Source: Saprospiraceae bacterium (lineage in GTDB: Bacteria; Bacteroidota; Bacteroidia; Bacteroidales; JAIPBB01). From it: 20,964 nucleotides of DNA. Numbering within the stretch: the first letter of the stretch is position 1; every line of letters begins with the position of its first letter. The stretch spans positions 1-20,964 of the forward strand of contig JAIPBB010000043.1 in NCBI GenBank assembly GCA_021739805.1, in the 5' to 3' direction. Under the pieces are notes generated by a model that was not told the origin of the DNA, searched no databases, and saw nothing but the letters and a program-made list of their open reading frames with translations. Both the position numbers and the translations under genes were made by a program. Positions 1 through 6,794 of this stretch are shown piece after piece.

Positions 1-62
1 AAGCATTAAATGGAGTGTATGTTCGACAAGCACTGCTTGCATCAATTTTAGGATTAAAATGA
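1..62 (+). CDS. pyrB: Aspartate carbamoyltransferase catalytic subunit, C-terminal fragment
   Basis: This is the last 19 codons of a gene that begins before the window, read in the frame starting at base 3 and ending with TGA at 60-62. The visible tail, ALNGVYVRQALLASILGLK, fits the C-terminal helix of PyrB, which catalyses carbamoyl phosphate plus aspartate to carbamoyl-aspartate in pyrimidine synthesis. The identification leans on the neighbour: an unmistakable regulatory subunit gene starts 25 bp downstream, the usual pyrBI order. Confidence 0.8.
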   Translation, partial: ALNGVYVRQALLASILGLK

Positions 63-87
63 ATTATGAATTTTAAAGAATCGAACA

Positions 88-546
88 ATGGAAAATAAAA
101 AAGAATTAAAAGTACAAGCAATTGAAAACGGCACTGTTATCGACCATATTCCACCAAAAAGTGTTTTTCGTGTAGTTAAAATTCTCAACCTTGAAAAATA
201 CGAAAACCAAATGTATTTGGGAACAAATCTCGATAGCCAGAAATATGGAAAAAAGGGAATCATCAAAATAAGAAACAGATATATTGACGTTGAAGAAACA
301 AATAAAATTGCTCTTGTTGCTCCCTTAGCTACTATAATTGAAATCAAAGATTATGAAGTAACAAATAAAACTAATGTTACAATTCCTGATACCGTAAACA
401 AGTTCATTAAATGCATAAATCCAAATTGTATAACTAACCAACAGGAGGTTGCAACAAAATTTGTAATTATTGATAAAGATGAATTGAAACTTCAATGTCA
501 TTATTGCGAAAAAATCACAACAAGGAAAAATATTGATTTTATTTAG
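88..546 (+). CDS. pyrI: Aspartate carbamoyltransferase regulatory subunit
   Basis: The 152-aa protein matches the usual PyrI length. The N-terminal half (about 1-100) is the nucleotide-binding allosteric domain, with the family's GTVIDHIPP segment at 15-23. The C-terminal half is the zinc domain that docks onto the catalytic chain. Its four metal ligands are visible as C109-x4-C114 and C137-x2-C140. PyrI tunes aspartate transcarbamoylase to nucleotide levels. It follows pyrB by 25 bp and is presumably cotranscribed. The ATG at 88 is the only in-frame start that keeps the conserved N-terminus. Nothing is unusual in the sequence. Confidence 0.96.
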   Translation: MENKKELKVQAIENGTVIDHIPPKSVFRVVKILNLEKYENQMYLGTNLDSQKYGKKGIIKIRNRYIDVEETNKIALVAPLATIIEIKDYEVTNKTNVTIPDTVNKFIKCINPNCITNQQEVATKFVIIDKDELKLQCHYCEKITTRKNIDFI

Positions 547-567
547 AAATCAATTTGTATTTGAAAA

Positions 568-1113
568 ATGAAACTCAAACTTACTTTATTTTTTGCTTCA
601 TTATTGTTCACTTTTATTTCAGAAGGACAGATTGACACAACTTATATAGCAAAAATGAAGGAATCAGATTATTACCAAAAGGTTCTGGGTTTTATACCTG
701 AGACTAAAACAAGTCTGACTTACTTTTACAATAATCCAAATGGAGAAATAATTGACTCTATTAAATCCCCTGATGGATATTGGATTTGTGTTGTTATTGA
801 CAGCCAGATTGAAAATTGGGTAAGATTAAAATCTGTAGCATTTGATCCAGGACTAAAATCATTTCCTAAATTATCTAATTCATGGATTCCAATAAATGAG
901 ATTTGGATAAACCTTGCTAATGATTCAAGTTCTATTTATTTGAAACCAAATAAAAATTCAATAAAACAGACTGTCGGGTTTCATAGGGTTAATCTTATTG
1001 AAATAAATGGTAACTGGGCAAAAATTCAGTTTGAATCAAACGAAAAAAAGATAATTGGATGGATACATAAAGAAGATCAGTGTGGATTACCTTGGACGAC
1101 TTGTAATTATTAG
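568..1113 (+). CDS. Secreted SH3-like domain protein
   Basis: This 181-aa protein starts with a hydrophobic signal peptide (about residues 1-20, ending near SEG-Q), so it should be exported to the periplasm or surface. The C-terminal third, about 125-181, resembles a bacterial SH3-like fold: SSIYLKPN, then a VNLIEINGNWAKIQF strand pair and a GWIHKEDQCGLPWTTC tail. That tail is a familiar ending of small Bacteroidota SH3-domain proteins. SH3b domains usually bind peptidoglycan or other cell-envelope ligands; the ligand here is unknown. It follows pyrI by 21 bp but is unlikely to share its function. A 190-bp spacer with no convincing gene follows. Confidence 0.7.
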   Translation: MKLKLTLFFASLLFTFISEGQIDTTYIAKMKESDYYQKVLGFIPETKTSLTYFYNNPNGEIIDSIKSPDGYWICVVIDSQIENWVRLKSVAFDPGLKSFPKLSNSWIPINEIWINLANDSSSIYLKPNKNSIKQTVGFHRVNLIEINGNWAKIQFESNEKKIIGWIHKEDQCGLPWTTCNY

Positions 1114-1303
1114 TTATTCTGGCTTAACACAAAATAATTAAAAGATAATATTAAACCATTTTTTTGCTTCATCTTGAAAGATTCCATTTCTTTATTGATA
1201 AAATATCAGTTTGGATTTTTCAAGCAAATTTCTATACATCATTAAAATCTTCATAATAAGCTTTTAGAATTATCGTTTACTAAAAAAACTTAATTCTGAC
1301 CCA

Positions 1304-2830
1304 ATGATGCAAAGAAGAATTTCTTTAACAATTATATTAAGTAGTATATTATTTACTACTTTTTTTTATAAACAAAATATTGGTTTGAACCTATTGCTTT
1401 TCGAAGTGATAGTATTTGTTTTACTATTCTATTTCAAAAGAATTAATCTAAATCATCAAACAAGTTTAATAGTGTTTGCAGGCACTTTACTTTCTGCATT
1501 TTTTGTTCTGATTAATAATTCTGATATTTCAATTGTCGTAAATCTTTTATCATTTCTGATTTTTATTGGTCTGATTTTGTATCCGCAATCAAGGTCTTTA
1601 ATTAGCTCATTTGGAATTGGATTTTTAAATCTTTTTACTGCTCAAAGTGACTTTGTAACTTCATCAAACCAAACAATAGACCAGCGACCAAGGTTGAAAA
1701 AAATCCTAAAATATGTTAAAATTATATTTATTCCTATTCTAATAATTTTGCTATTCATTTTTATTTATAGGCTGGCAAATCCGATTTTTGAAAAACATCT
1801 GCTTGACTTCACACGGACTTTAAACCGTATTGTAAACTATATTTTTAGAAAATTAGATATTATAATGTTCCTTTTATTCTTGCTTGGGCTTTTATTTTCG
1901 AACTTCATATTCCTGGGAAAACCAAATAATAAAATCATCGAATTCGAACAATCAAGCAGCGATTTTCTTATTCGTAAAAGGAAGAAGCATTTCTCTAAAT
2001 TCAAAAAACTTGCTCTTATTAACGAGTATAAAGCAGCAATTTTTCTACTATTTGTTTTGAATGCACTTATTCTCATTGTCAATATAATAGATATAAATTG
2101 GGTTTGGATAAACTTTGAATGGAATGGCAAATATTTAAAACAATTTGTGCATGAAGGAACTTATTTACTGATAGTTTCAATACTTATTTCCATTGGAATT
2201 ACTTTATATTTCTTTAGAGGAAACCTGAATTTTTACAAAAAAAATAAGTTCCTAAAAATCCTTTCTTACATTTGGCTTTTTCAAAACGGAATATTGCTAA
2301 TTTCAGTTGCTATTCGGAATTTCTGGTATATCTATTATTTTGCTTTAGCATACAAAAGAATTGGTGTATTTGTTTTTCTTCTTCTCACTTTAGTTGGAAT
2401 AATTACCGTTTTACTAAAAATCAAAGACCAAAAAACCAGCTTTTTTCTTTTAAGAAAAAACACTATGGCTTTGTACATAATTCTTGTTGTAATGACATTT
2501 TTCAATTGGGACATTATCATTGCAAAATACAATATCAAACACTACGAAAGGTCATTTGTTCATCTCGATTTTCTGGCCGGCTTAAGTGAGAAAACTCTCC
2601 CCTATCTTGACTTAGATGACTCTAAGCTGGATGACATTGCATTAAGTCAAAAGGAACTTTTCACATTTAAAGAAAAGTTTATAACAACAGATGAATTCAA
2701 AGAAATAATAAAAAAACGCAAGCATAAATTCACCAAAAAATGGAACAAAACAAAATTCTTTTCGTGGAACTATGCCGATTATAAAGCATATCATAAGCTG
2801 AACAATAAAATTTCTGACAATCAGGAATAA
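1304..2830 (+). CDS. Polytopic membrane protein, DUF4173/DUF4153 type
   Basis: The 508-aa protein has roughly ten hydrophobic segments and should sit in the inner membrane. The central and C-terminal part carries the signature of DUF4173-type proteins: an HEGTYLLIVSIL segment, then FFRGNLNF, LWLFQN-like and AYKRIGVFVFLLL stretches, and a final FFNWDIIIAKYNI. A cytosolic-looking tail of about 90 residues follows, rich in Lys and Asp. No catalytic motif is apparent and the function of the family is not established. It is monocistronic by spacing: 190 bp before it and 76 bp after. The start at 1304 is the first of two tandem ATGs; the second (1307) is equally possible. Confidence 0.7.
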   Translation: MMQRRISLTIILSSILFTTFFYKQNIGLNLLLFEVIVFVLLFYFKRINLNHQTSLIVFAGTLLSAFFVLINNSDISIVVNLLSFLIFIGLILYPQSRSLISSFGIGFLNLFTAQSDFVTSSNQTIDQRPRLKKILKYVKIIFIPILIILLFIFIYRLANPIFEKHLLDFTRTLNRIVNYIFRKLDIIMFLLFLLGLLFSNFIFLGKPNNKIIEFEQSSSDFLIRKRKKHFSKFKKLALINEYKAAIFLLFVLNALILIVNIIDINWVWINFEWNGKYLKQFVHEGTYLLIVSILISIGITLYFFRGNLNFYKKNKFLKILSYIWLFQNGILLISVAIRNFWYIYYFALAYKRIGVFVFLLLTLVGIITVLLKIKDQKTSFFLLRKNTMALYIILVVMTFFNWDIIIAKYNIKHYERSFVHLDFLAGLSEKTLPYLDLDDSKLDDIALSQKELFTFKEKFITTDEFKEIIKKRKHKFTKKWNKTKFFSWNYADYKAYHKLNNKISDNQE

Positions 2831-2848
2831 GAGATGCACTAATTTCCA

Positions 2849-2856
2849 TATCTTTG
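2849..2856 (+). promoter_or_regulatory. Bacteroidota -7 promoter box
   Basis: TATCTTTG is an exact match to the Bacteroidota -7 consensus TAnnTTTG, 51 bp before the peptidase ATG at 2907. No clear TTTG -33 box lies at the expected distance, so the promoter call rests on the -7 element and position. Confidence 0.5.
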
Positions 2857-2858
2857 CC

Positions 2859-2880
2859 TAAAGGAAAATAATTTCCTTTA
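2859..2880 (+). promoter_or_regulatory. Inverted repeat in the leader of the peptidase gene
   Basis: TAAAGGAAA and TTTCCTTTA are perfect 9-bp arms around a 4-base ATAA loop. The repeat begins 3 bp after the -7 box, so it overlaps the probable transcription start. It could be an operator or a 5'-end hairpin in the mRNA; nothing in the sequence decides which. Confidence 0.4.
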
Positions 2881-2906
2881 ATATTATTCATTTCAAAAAA
2901 ATCATT

Positions 2907-4163
2907 ATGAAAAAATTAATCGCTTTTGGAATTATCATTTCAATGATATTTTCAGTTTCAGCATTTGCACAAAGACCAAAACAGGACAAAGGATTTTTCA
3001 AGGAATATGAACCAGGTTATTACCAAAATCATATTTTGAAAGATGTAAGAGCCGTTGAAGAAAACAAGACTGAAAAGAAAGTTGACAAGAAATTCCTTAT
3101 GGATCAGTCGATGCTTAAATTGCCTAATAAATTAGAATTCTACAAAGACCATACTGTTTGGCATCAACCCTCAATTTCACAGGGAAATGGCGGAACATGC
3201 TGGTGTTTCTCAACAATTTCATTTTTTGAATCGGAAATTTATCGTCTTCATAAAAAAGAAATAAAACTTTCGGAAATGTATATTGTTTACTGGGAATATG
3301 TTGAAAAAGCAAGAAGGTTTATTCAGGAAAGAGGCAATTCTGCATTTTCAGAAGGCTCTGAAGCCAATGCAGTAACACGTATATTTAAAATGTATGGAGC
3401 AATGCCATGGAGTGTTTACAATGGTTTGAAAGATGGAAGGAAATTTCATTCGCATGCTGAAATGTTTAAAGAGATGAATACTTATCTTAAAACTTTAAAA
3501 ACAAATAATGCCTGGAACGAAGAAGAAGCTCTGAAAACAATCAAAGCAATTATGAATCACTATATTGGTGAACCTCCAACTGAATTCATGGTTGATGGGA
3601 AAAAATATACTCCGAAAACCTATTTAAAAGACGATATTAAAATTATTCCCGATGATTACGTTGATGTAACTTCTTACTTACAAGAACCTTACTGGAAACA
3701 AGTCGAATATAAAGTACCGGATAACTGGTGGCATAGCGAAGATTATTATAATGTTCCTCTTGAACTTTACACAAGCATAATAAAAAAATCTTTAAACAAA
3801 GGTTATTCGGTTTGCATTGGCGGAGATGTTTCAGAAGCAGGCTTTTCTCGTGAAACAAATGTTGCATTAATTCCAAAATTCGATATTCCATCAGAATATA
3901 TTGATGAAAATGCAAGACAGTTCAGGTTTTCAAACAATACTACTACTGACGACCACGGAATGCACATTGTTGGCTTTTATGTTGACGAACAAGGCGAAAC
4001 ATGGTATTTAGTTAAAGACTCGAGTTCAGGCTCAAGAAACAATGATGAAAACGCACCTGAATTCGGTTATTACTTTTTCCACGAAGATTATGTGAAACTT
4101 AAAATGATGGACTTTATGGTTCACAAAGATATGTTTAAGGATTTGTTTGAGAAGTTTAAGTAG
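2907..4163 (+). CDS. Secreted C1-family (papain/bleomycin hydrolase-like) cysteine peptidase
   Basis: The 418-aa protein has a signal peptide (about 1-22, ending AFA-Q). The papain-type active-site block reads Q92-GNGGT-C98-WCFST, giving the oxyanion Gln and nucleophile Cys. It is followed by LSEMYIVYWEYVEKARRF, which resembles the bleomycin hydrolase/PepC (C1B) branch rather than classical papain. The second block, DDHGMHIVGF, supplies catalytic His350. The third, expected as NSWG, reads KDSSSGSRN, so the usual catalytic Asn is Asp371. A conserved tail, GYYFFHEDYVKLKMM, follows. C1B enzymes are normally cytosolic aminopeptidases, whereas this one is exported. It has its own -7 promoter box and stands alone. 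Confidence 0.88.
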   Translation: MKKLIAFGIIISMIFSVSAFAQRPKQDKGFFKEYEPGYYQNHILKDVRAVEENKTEKKVDKKFLMDQSMLKLPNKLEFYKDHTVWHQPSISQGNGGTCWCFSTISFFESEIYRLHKKEIKLSEMYIVYWEYVEKARRFIQERGNSAFSEGSEANAVTRIFKMYGAMPWSVYNGLKDGRKFHSHAEMFKEMNTYLKTLKTNNAWNEEEALKTIKAIMNHYIGEPPTEFMVDGKKYTPKTYLKDDIKIIPDDYVDVTSYLQEPYWKQVEYKVPDNWWHSEDYYNVPLELYTSIIKKSLNKGYSVCIGGDVSEAGFSRETNVALIPKFDIPSEYIDENARQFRFSNNTTTDDHGMHIVGFYVDEQGETWYLVKDSSSGSRNNDENAPEFGYYFFHEDYVKLKMMDFMVHKDMFKDLFEKFK

Positions 4164-4175
4164 GAAGGCGGTTTT

Positions 4176-4224
4176 CGGTAATCCTACGGACTTGCTTCGC
4201 TTCGTCGGTAATCGGTTCGGTAAT
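4176..4224 (+). repeat. Short dispersed CGGTAAT repeats
   Basis: CGGTAAT occurs three times in the spacer after the peptidase gene (4176-4182, 4206-4212 and 4218-4224). The second copy follows a CTTCGCTTCG-type run. The composition is more GC-rich than the surroundings. It looks like degenerate repetitive intergenic DNA with no coding content. Confidence 0.45.
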
Positions 4225-4260
4225 TAGTTATCAGAACATGAGAGTGGGTGAAGGGGAGCT

Positions 4261-4295
4261 ACGAGAAACAAGTAACAAGAAACGAGAAACAATGA
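4261..4295 (+). repeat. ACRAGWA heptad tandem array, first copy
   Basis: Five 7-bp units run in perfect period: ACGAGAA, ACAAGTA, ACAAGAA, ACGAGAA and ACAATGA. The first four fit ACRAGWA exactly. The fifth contains the ATG (4292) taken as the start of the nucleotidyltransferase. A second array with the same unit consensus lies at 6755-6789, also just before a start codon. Confidence 0.75.
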
Positions 4296-5020
4296 AAGCA
4301 ATGATTTTTGCGGCTGGGTTGGGAACACGCTTACAGCCAATCACAAATAATATACCTAAGGCCTTAGTCGAACTAAAGGGAACTCCCCTACTTGAAATTG
4401 TTATAAAAAAACTTATTTCTTTTGGTTTTGATGAAATCATTGTGAACGTTCATCATTTTGCTGATTTGGTTACTGATTTTTTGAAAACTAAAAACAATTT
4501 CGGAATTAAAATTGAAATTTCTTATGAGCAAGATTTGCTTCTTGACACAGGAGGTGGCTTAAAAAAAGCAAGCTGGTTTTTCAACGATAGTAAACCCTTT
4601 TTGGTTTATAATGTCGATGTTTTATCGGATATTGATTTGCAGGATTTTTATAATTTTCATATCCAGTCTAAGTCTCTGGCAACTCTGGCAGTAAGAAACA
4701 GAGAAACTTCGCGCTATCTTTTATTCAATAAAGAAAACATTTTATGTGGATGGAAAAATATTAAAACCGGTGAAATAATTTTAGCACGATCAAATGAAAA
4801 AAATTTAACTCCGATTGCTTTTAGTGGAATTCAAATTATCGACCCGAAGATTTTTAAATTTATAAATCAAGATGGTAAGTTTTCAATAATAAATTCGTAT
4901 CTTGAGCTGGCAAAAAAACATAAGATTAGTGCTTACAACCACGATGATACAATCTGGATGGATTTAGGCAAAATAGAAAATTTAATTGAAGCGGAGAAAC
5001 TGATTGATAAAATTTTATGA
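4292..5020 (+). CDS. Sugar-1-phosphate nucleotidyltransferase, possibly MurU-like
   Basis: The 242-aa protein has the Rossmann-like nucleotidyltransferase signature at the extreme N-terminus: KAMIFAAGLGTRLQPIT with IPKALVEL (residues 2-27). This is the NTP-binding loop with the catalytic Arg13 and Lys23. DTGGGLKKA (85-93) and YNVDVLSDI with metal-binding Asp109 follow. Length and the DTGGG block resemble MurNAc-1-phosphate uridylyltransferase (MurU) of cell-wall recycling, but substrate cannot be fixed, and no MurNAc kinase gene lies beside it. An in-frame ATG at 4238 would add 18 residues encoded largely by the heptad repeat. The start at 4292 puts the hydrophobic first strand where the family has it. 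The stop overlaps the next ATG (ATGA), so the two are translationally coupled. Confidence 0.85.
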   Translation: MKAMIFAAGLGTRLQPITNNIPKALVELKGTPLLEIVIKKLISFGFDEIIVNVHHFADLVTDFLKTKNNFGIKIEISYEQDLLLDTGGGLKKASWFFNDSKPFLVYNVDVLSDIDLQDFYNFHIQSKSLATLAVRNRETSRYLLFNKENILCGWKNIKTGEIILARSNEKNLTPIAFSGIQIIDPKIFKFINQDGKFSIINSYLELAKKHKISAYNHDDTIWMDLGKIENLIEAEKLIDKIL

Positions 5021-6462
5021 CTAAAATCAAAAAAACAGAAATCTTAATTATCCTGGGTCTATTAGTTTTAGTTGCTCCCTTTTTCTTTTTATCATTTTAT
5101 TGTCATCCTTCGGCTGATGATTTTATTTTTTCAGCAACAGTAAAAAATCACAACTTTTGGGAATATCAACAATTAGCCTACAACAGTTGGGGTGGTAGGT
5201 ATTTTGGAACCTTTATAGTAAGCATAAATCCTTTATGTCTCGATTGGATGTTTGGCTATAAATTAGTTCCTATAGTATTATTTGTTCTACTTTATTTTTC
5301 AATTTATTTTCTATTCAAGATGTTGTTGGAAAATAATTTTCAAAGTAGAACAATCCATTTAATCTCTCTTATTTTCTATGTCCTTTATTTGAATGTAATG
5401 CCTTCAACTGCAGAAGGTTTTTACTGGCTAACGGGGGCATTAGGTTATACTTTTGCTAACATTATTTTACTTTTTTGTGTGGCATTATTAATTAAACTAA
5501 ATTCAATAATCAAAAGAATTCATAAGATTCTATATTTTATCCTGGCATTGATTTTATCGCTTTTTGTAGTTGGAGCAAACGAAATCAGTATGATGGTGTT
5601 ATTTGAAATAATTGGATTAATCCTAATTTATGATTTTATAATAAATAGAGAAATAAATATAACTTATTTCGTGATTTTAGCATTTACTCTTGCTGCTGCA
5701 TTTATTGTTTTCTATGCTCCCGGTACTCAATCAAAATTAAATAATTTACCAAATCATTTTAATCTCGGATTTTCAATTGTTAAGTCAGTTGAGCTTAGTT
5801 TTATGATTATTGGCTTCAATTTACAAAGCTTTCCGTTTATTATTGTTTCGTTAATATTTATTCCATTCGCAAATAGCCTATCGAAATCAAATAACACCCT
5901 AGGAAAAATTGGAGAAATCTCTCCTTACATTTCAATACCAATTTCTTTTGCAATTATCTTTAGTTTGTATTTTGTTGCATATTTTAGTCTGGGGAACAAT
6001 CCAGCCTGGCGTGTTCATAATAATATTTCCTTAGTGTTTATTATTTTATGGTTTCTAAATATTTTGATAATTGTAAAATTTTTCAAGAATAAAAACTACT
6101 CAGTTCCTCCAACACCTCAATATTTAACAACTTTGCTTATTGTAATAGCTTTCCTTTTTACTTTTATCGATTTCCATATCAAAGACCCAAAAGAGGGAAT
6201 AAAATTTAAAGGAAATATTGCTCATGCTTATTATGATTTAATTTTTAAAGCTCCGGCTTATAACAAAGAAATTAATACACGATATTTGCTTATTCAAAAA
6301 GCTAAAAAAGAAAATTCAAACTCTCTGGAAGTAGAAAAAATAAAAAATATACCACAAACAATTATTTATCAGGATATAACTGAAGATGCGGAGAATTGGA
6401 TGAATGCTGGAATGGCAAATTATTATGGGATTAAGGCGATAAAGGTGAAGGCTGAGGATTAG
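5017..6462 (+). CDS. Polytopic GT-C-like membrane protein, DUF6056 type
   Basis: This 481-aa protein has about eleven membrane segments. After the first (about 8-27) comes a short loop with HPSADDFIFS and then WGGRYFGT. An acidic DD pair right after the first membrane helix is the hallmark of GT-C glycosyltransferases that use lipid-linked sugars. The whole pattern matches DUF6056-type proteins. The last roughly 90 residues form a soluble tail. It overlaps the nucleotidyltransferase gene by 4 bp (ATGA), so one enzyme may make an activated sugar and the other may use or move it. That pairing is an inference. No activity is shown by the sequence. Confidence 0.65.
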   Translation: MTKIKKTEILIILGLLVLVAPFFFLSFYCHPSADDFIFSATVKNHNFWEYQQLAYNSWGGRYFGTFIVSINPLCLDWMFGYKLVPIVLFVLLYFSIYFLFKMLLENNFQSRTIHLISLIFYVLYLNVMPSTAEGFYWLTGALGYTFANIILLFCVALLIKLNSIIKRIHKILYFILALILSLFVVGANEISMMVLFEIIGLILIYDFIINREINITYFVILAFTLAAAFIVFYAPGTQSKLNNLPNHFNLGFSIVKSVELSFMIIGFNLQSFPFIIVSLIFIPFANSLSKSNNTLGKIGEISPYISIPISFAIIFSLYFVAYFSLGNNPAWRVHNNISLVFIILWFLNILIIVKFFKNKNYSVPPTPQYLTTLLIVIAFLFTFIDFHIKDPKEGIKFKGNIAHAYYDLIFKAPAYNKEINTRYLLIQKAKKENSNSLEVEKIKNIPQTIIYQDITEDAENWMNAGMANYYGIKAIKVKAED

Positions 6463-6483
6463 GCAGTGGGCTGTTGACAAATT

Positions 6484-6515
6484 GAGCATGGGAGCATGAG
6501 AACTTGAGAGCATGA
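6484..6515 (+). repeat. Degenerate 8-bp tandem array
   Basis: Four consecutive octamers, GAGCATGG, GAGCATGA, GAACTTGA and GAGCATGA, run in register. A related GAGCATAG occurs alone near 6665. Confidence 0.6.
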
Positions 6516-6545
6516 GTGTCTTGTCCTGAAATAAGTTTACATAAA

Positions 6546-6580
6546 TTGAATATTGAATATCGAACATCGAATAATGAATA
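6546..6580 (+). repeat. Degenerate 7-bp tandem array of TTGAATA type
   Basis: Five units in exact 7-bp register, TTGAATA, TTGAATA, TCGAACA, TCGAATA and ATGAATA, are followed by a decayed ATGAAGT. All keep GAA at the third to fifth positions. The unit differs from the ACRAGWA arrays but has the same period. Confidence 0.7.
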
Positions 6581-6624
6581 ATGAAGTTAGCATTAGCAAA
6601 AGGTTACAATCAGTCTATTCAAAG

Positions 6625-6739
6625 CGTCATTGCGATGGAGGAACAACTGAAGCAATCCAATAATTGAGCATAGAAGATTAAGAAACAGATTGCTTCGCTT
6701 TACTTCGACTTCGCTCAGCACAGGCAGCTCGCAATGACG
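6625..6739. repeat. Palindromic intergenic repeat (MITE/REP-like)
   Basis: The outer arms CGTCATTGCGA (6625-6635) and TCGCAATGACG (6729-6739) are perfect 11-bp complements. The inner arms GAAGCAATC (6649-6657) and GATTGCTTC (6688-6696) are perfect 9-bp complements. The right half also carries the CTTCGACTTCGCTCAGCAC stretch. From general knowledge, elements with CGTCATTGCGA and GAAGCAATC arms recur in many bacterial genomes, so this is probably one copy of a dispersed non-coding family. It has no open frame of its own. Confidence 0.75.
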
Positions 6740-6754
6740 TTAAAAGGTCAAATG

Positions 6755-6789
6755 ACAAGAAACGAGTAACAAGAAACGAGTAACGAGAA
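6755..6789 (+). repeat. ACRAGWA heptad tandem array, second copy
   Basis: Five 7-bp units in perfect register are ACAAGAA, ACGAGTA, ACAAGAA, ACGAGTA and ACGAGAA, all fitting ACRAGWA. The array stops 5 bp before the nuclease ATG at 6795. It is the same family as 4261-4295. Confidence 0.8.
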
Positions 6790-6794
6790 AAACC

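Larger units (their letters stand above)
6463..6794. other. Gene-free repeat-rich spacer
   Basis: The 332 bp between the membrane protein and the nuclease gene hold no supportable gene. In order they contain an 8-bp tandem array (6484-6515), a TTGAATA-type 7-bp array (6546-6580), a long palindromic element (6625-6739) and an ACRAGWA heptad array (6755-6789) that ends 5 bp before the nuclease ATG. No TAnnTTTG box with a convincing -33 partner was recognised. Confidence 0.7.

Noticed and set aside
1114..1303. Possible 19-codon minus-strand gene or small RNA in the 190-bp spacer
   Set aside because: Too short, no promoter or terminator structure, no similarity that I can recognise.
4261..6789. 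Tandem repeats considered as CRISPR arrays
   Set aside because: Units are only 7-8 bp with no spacers and no cas genes nearby.
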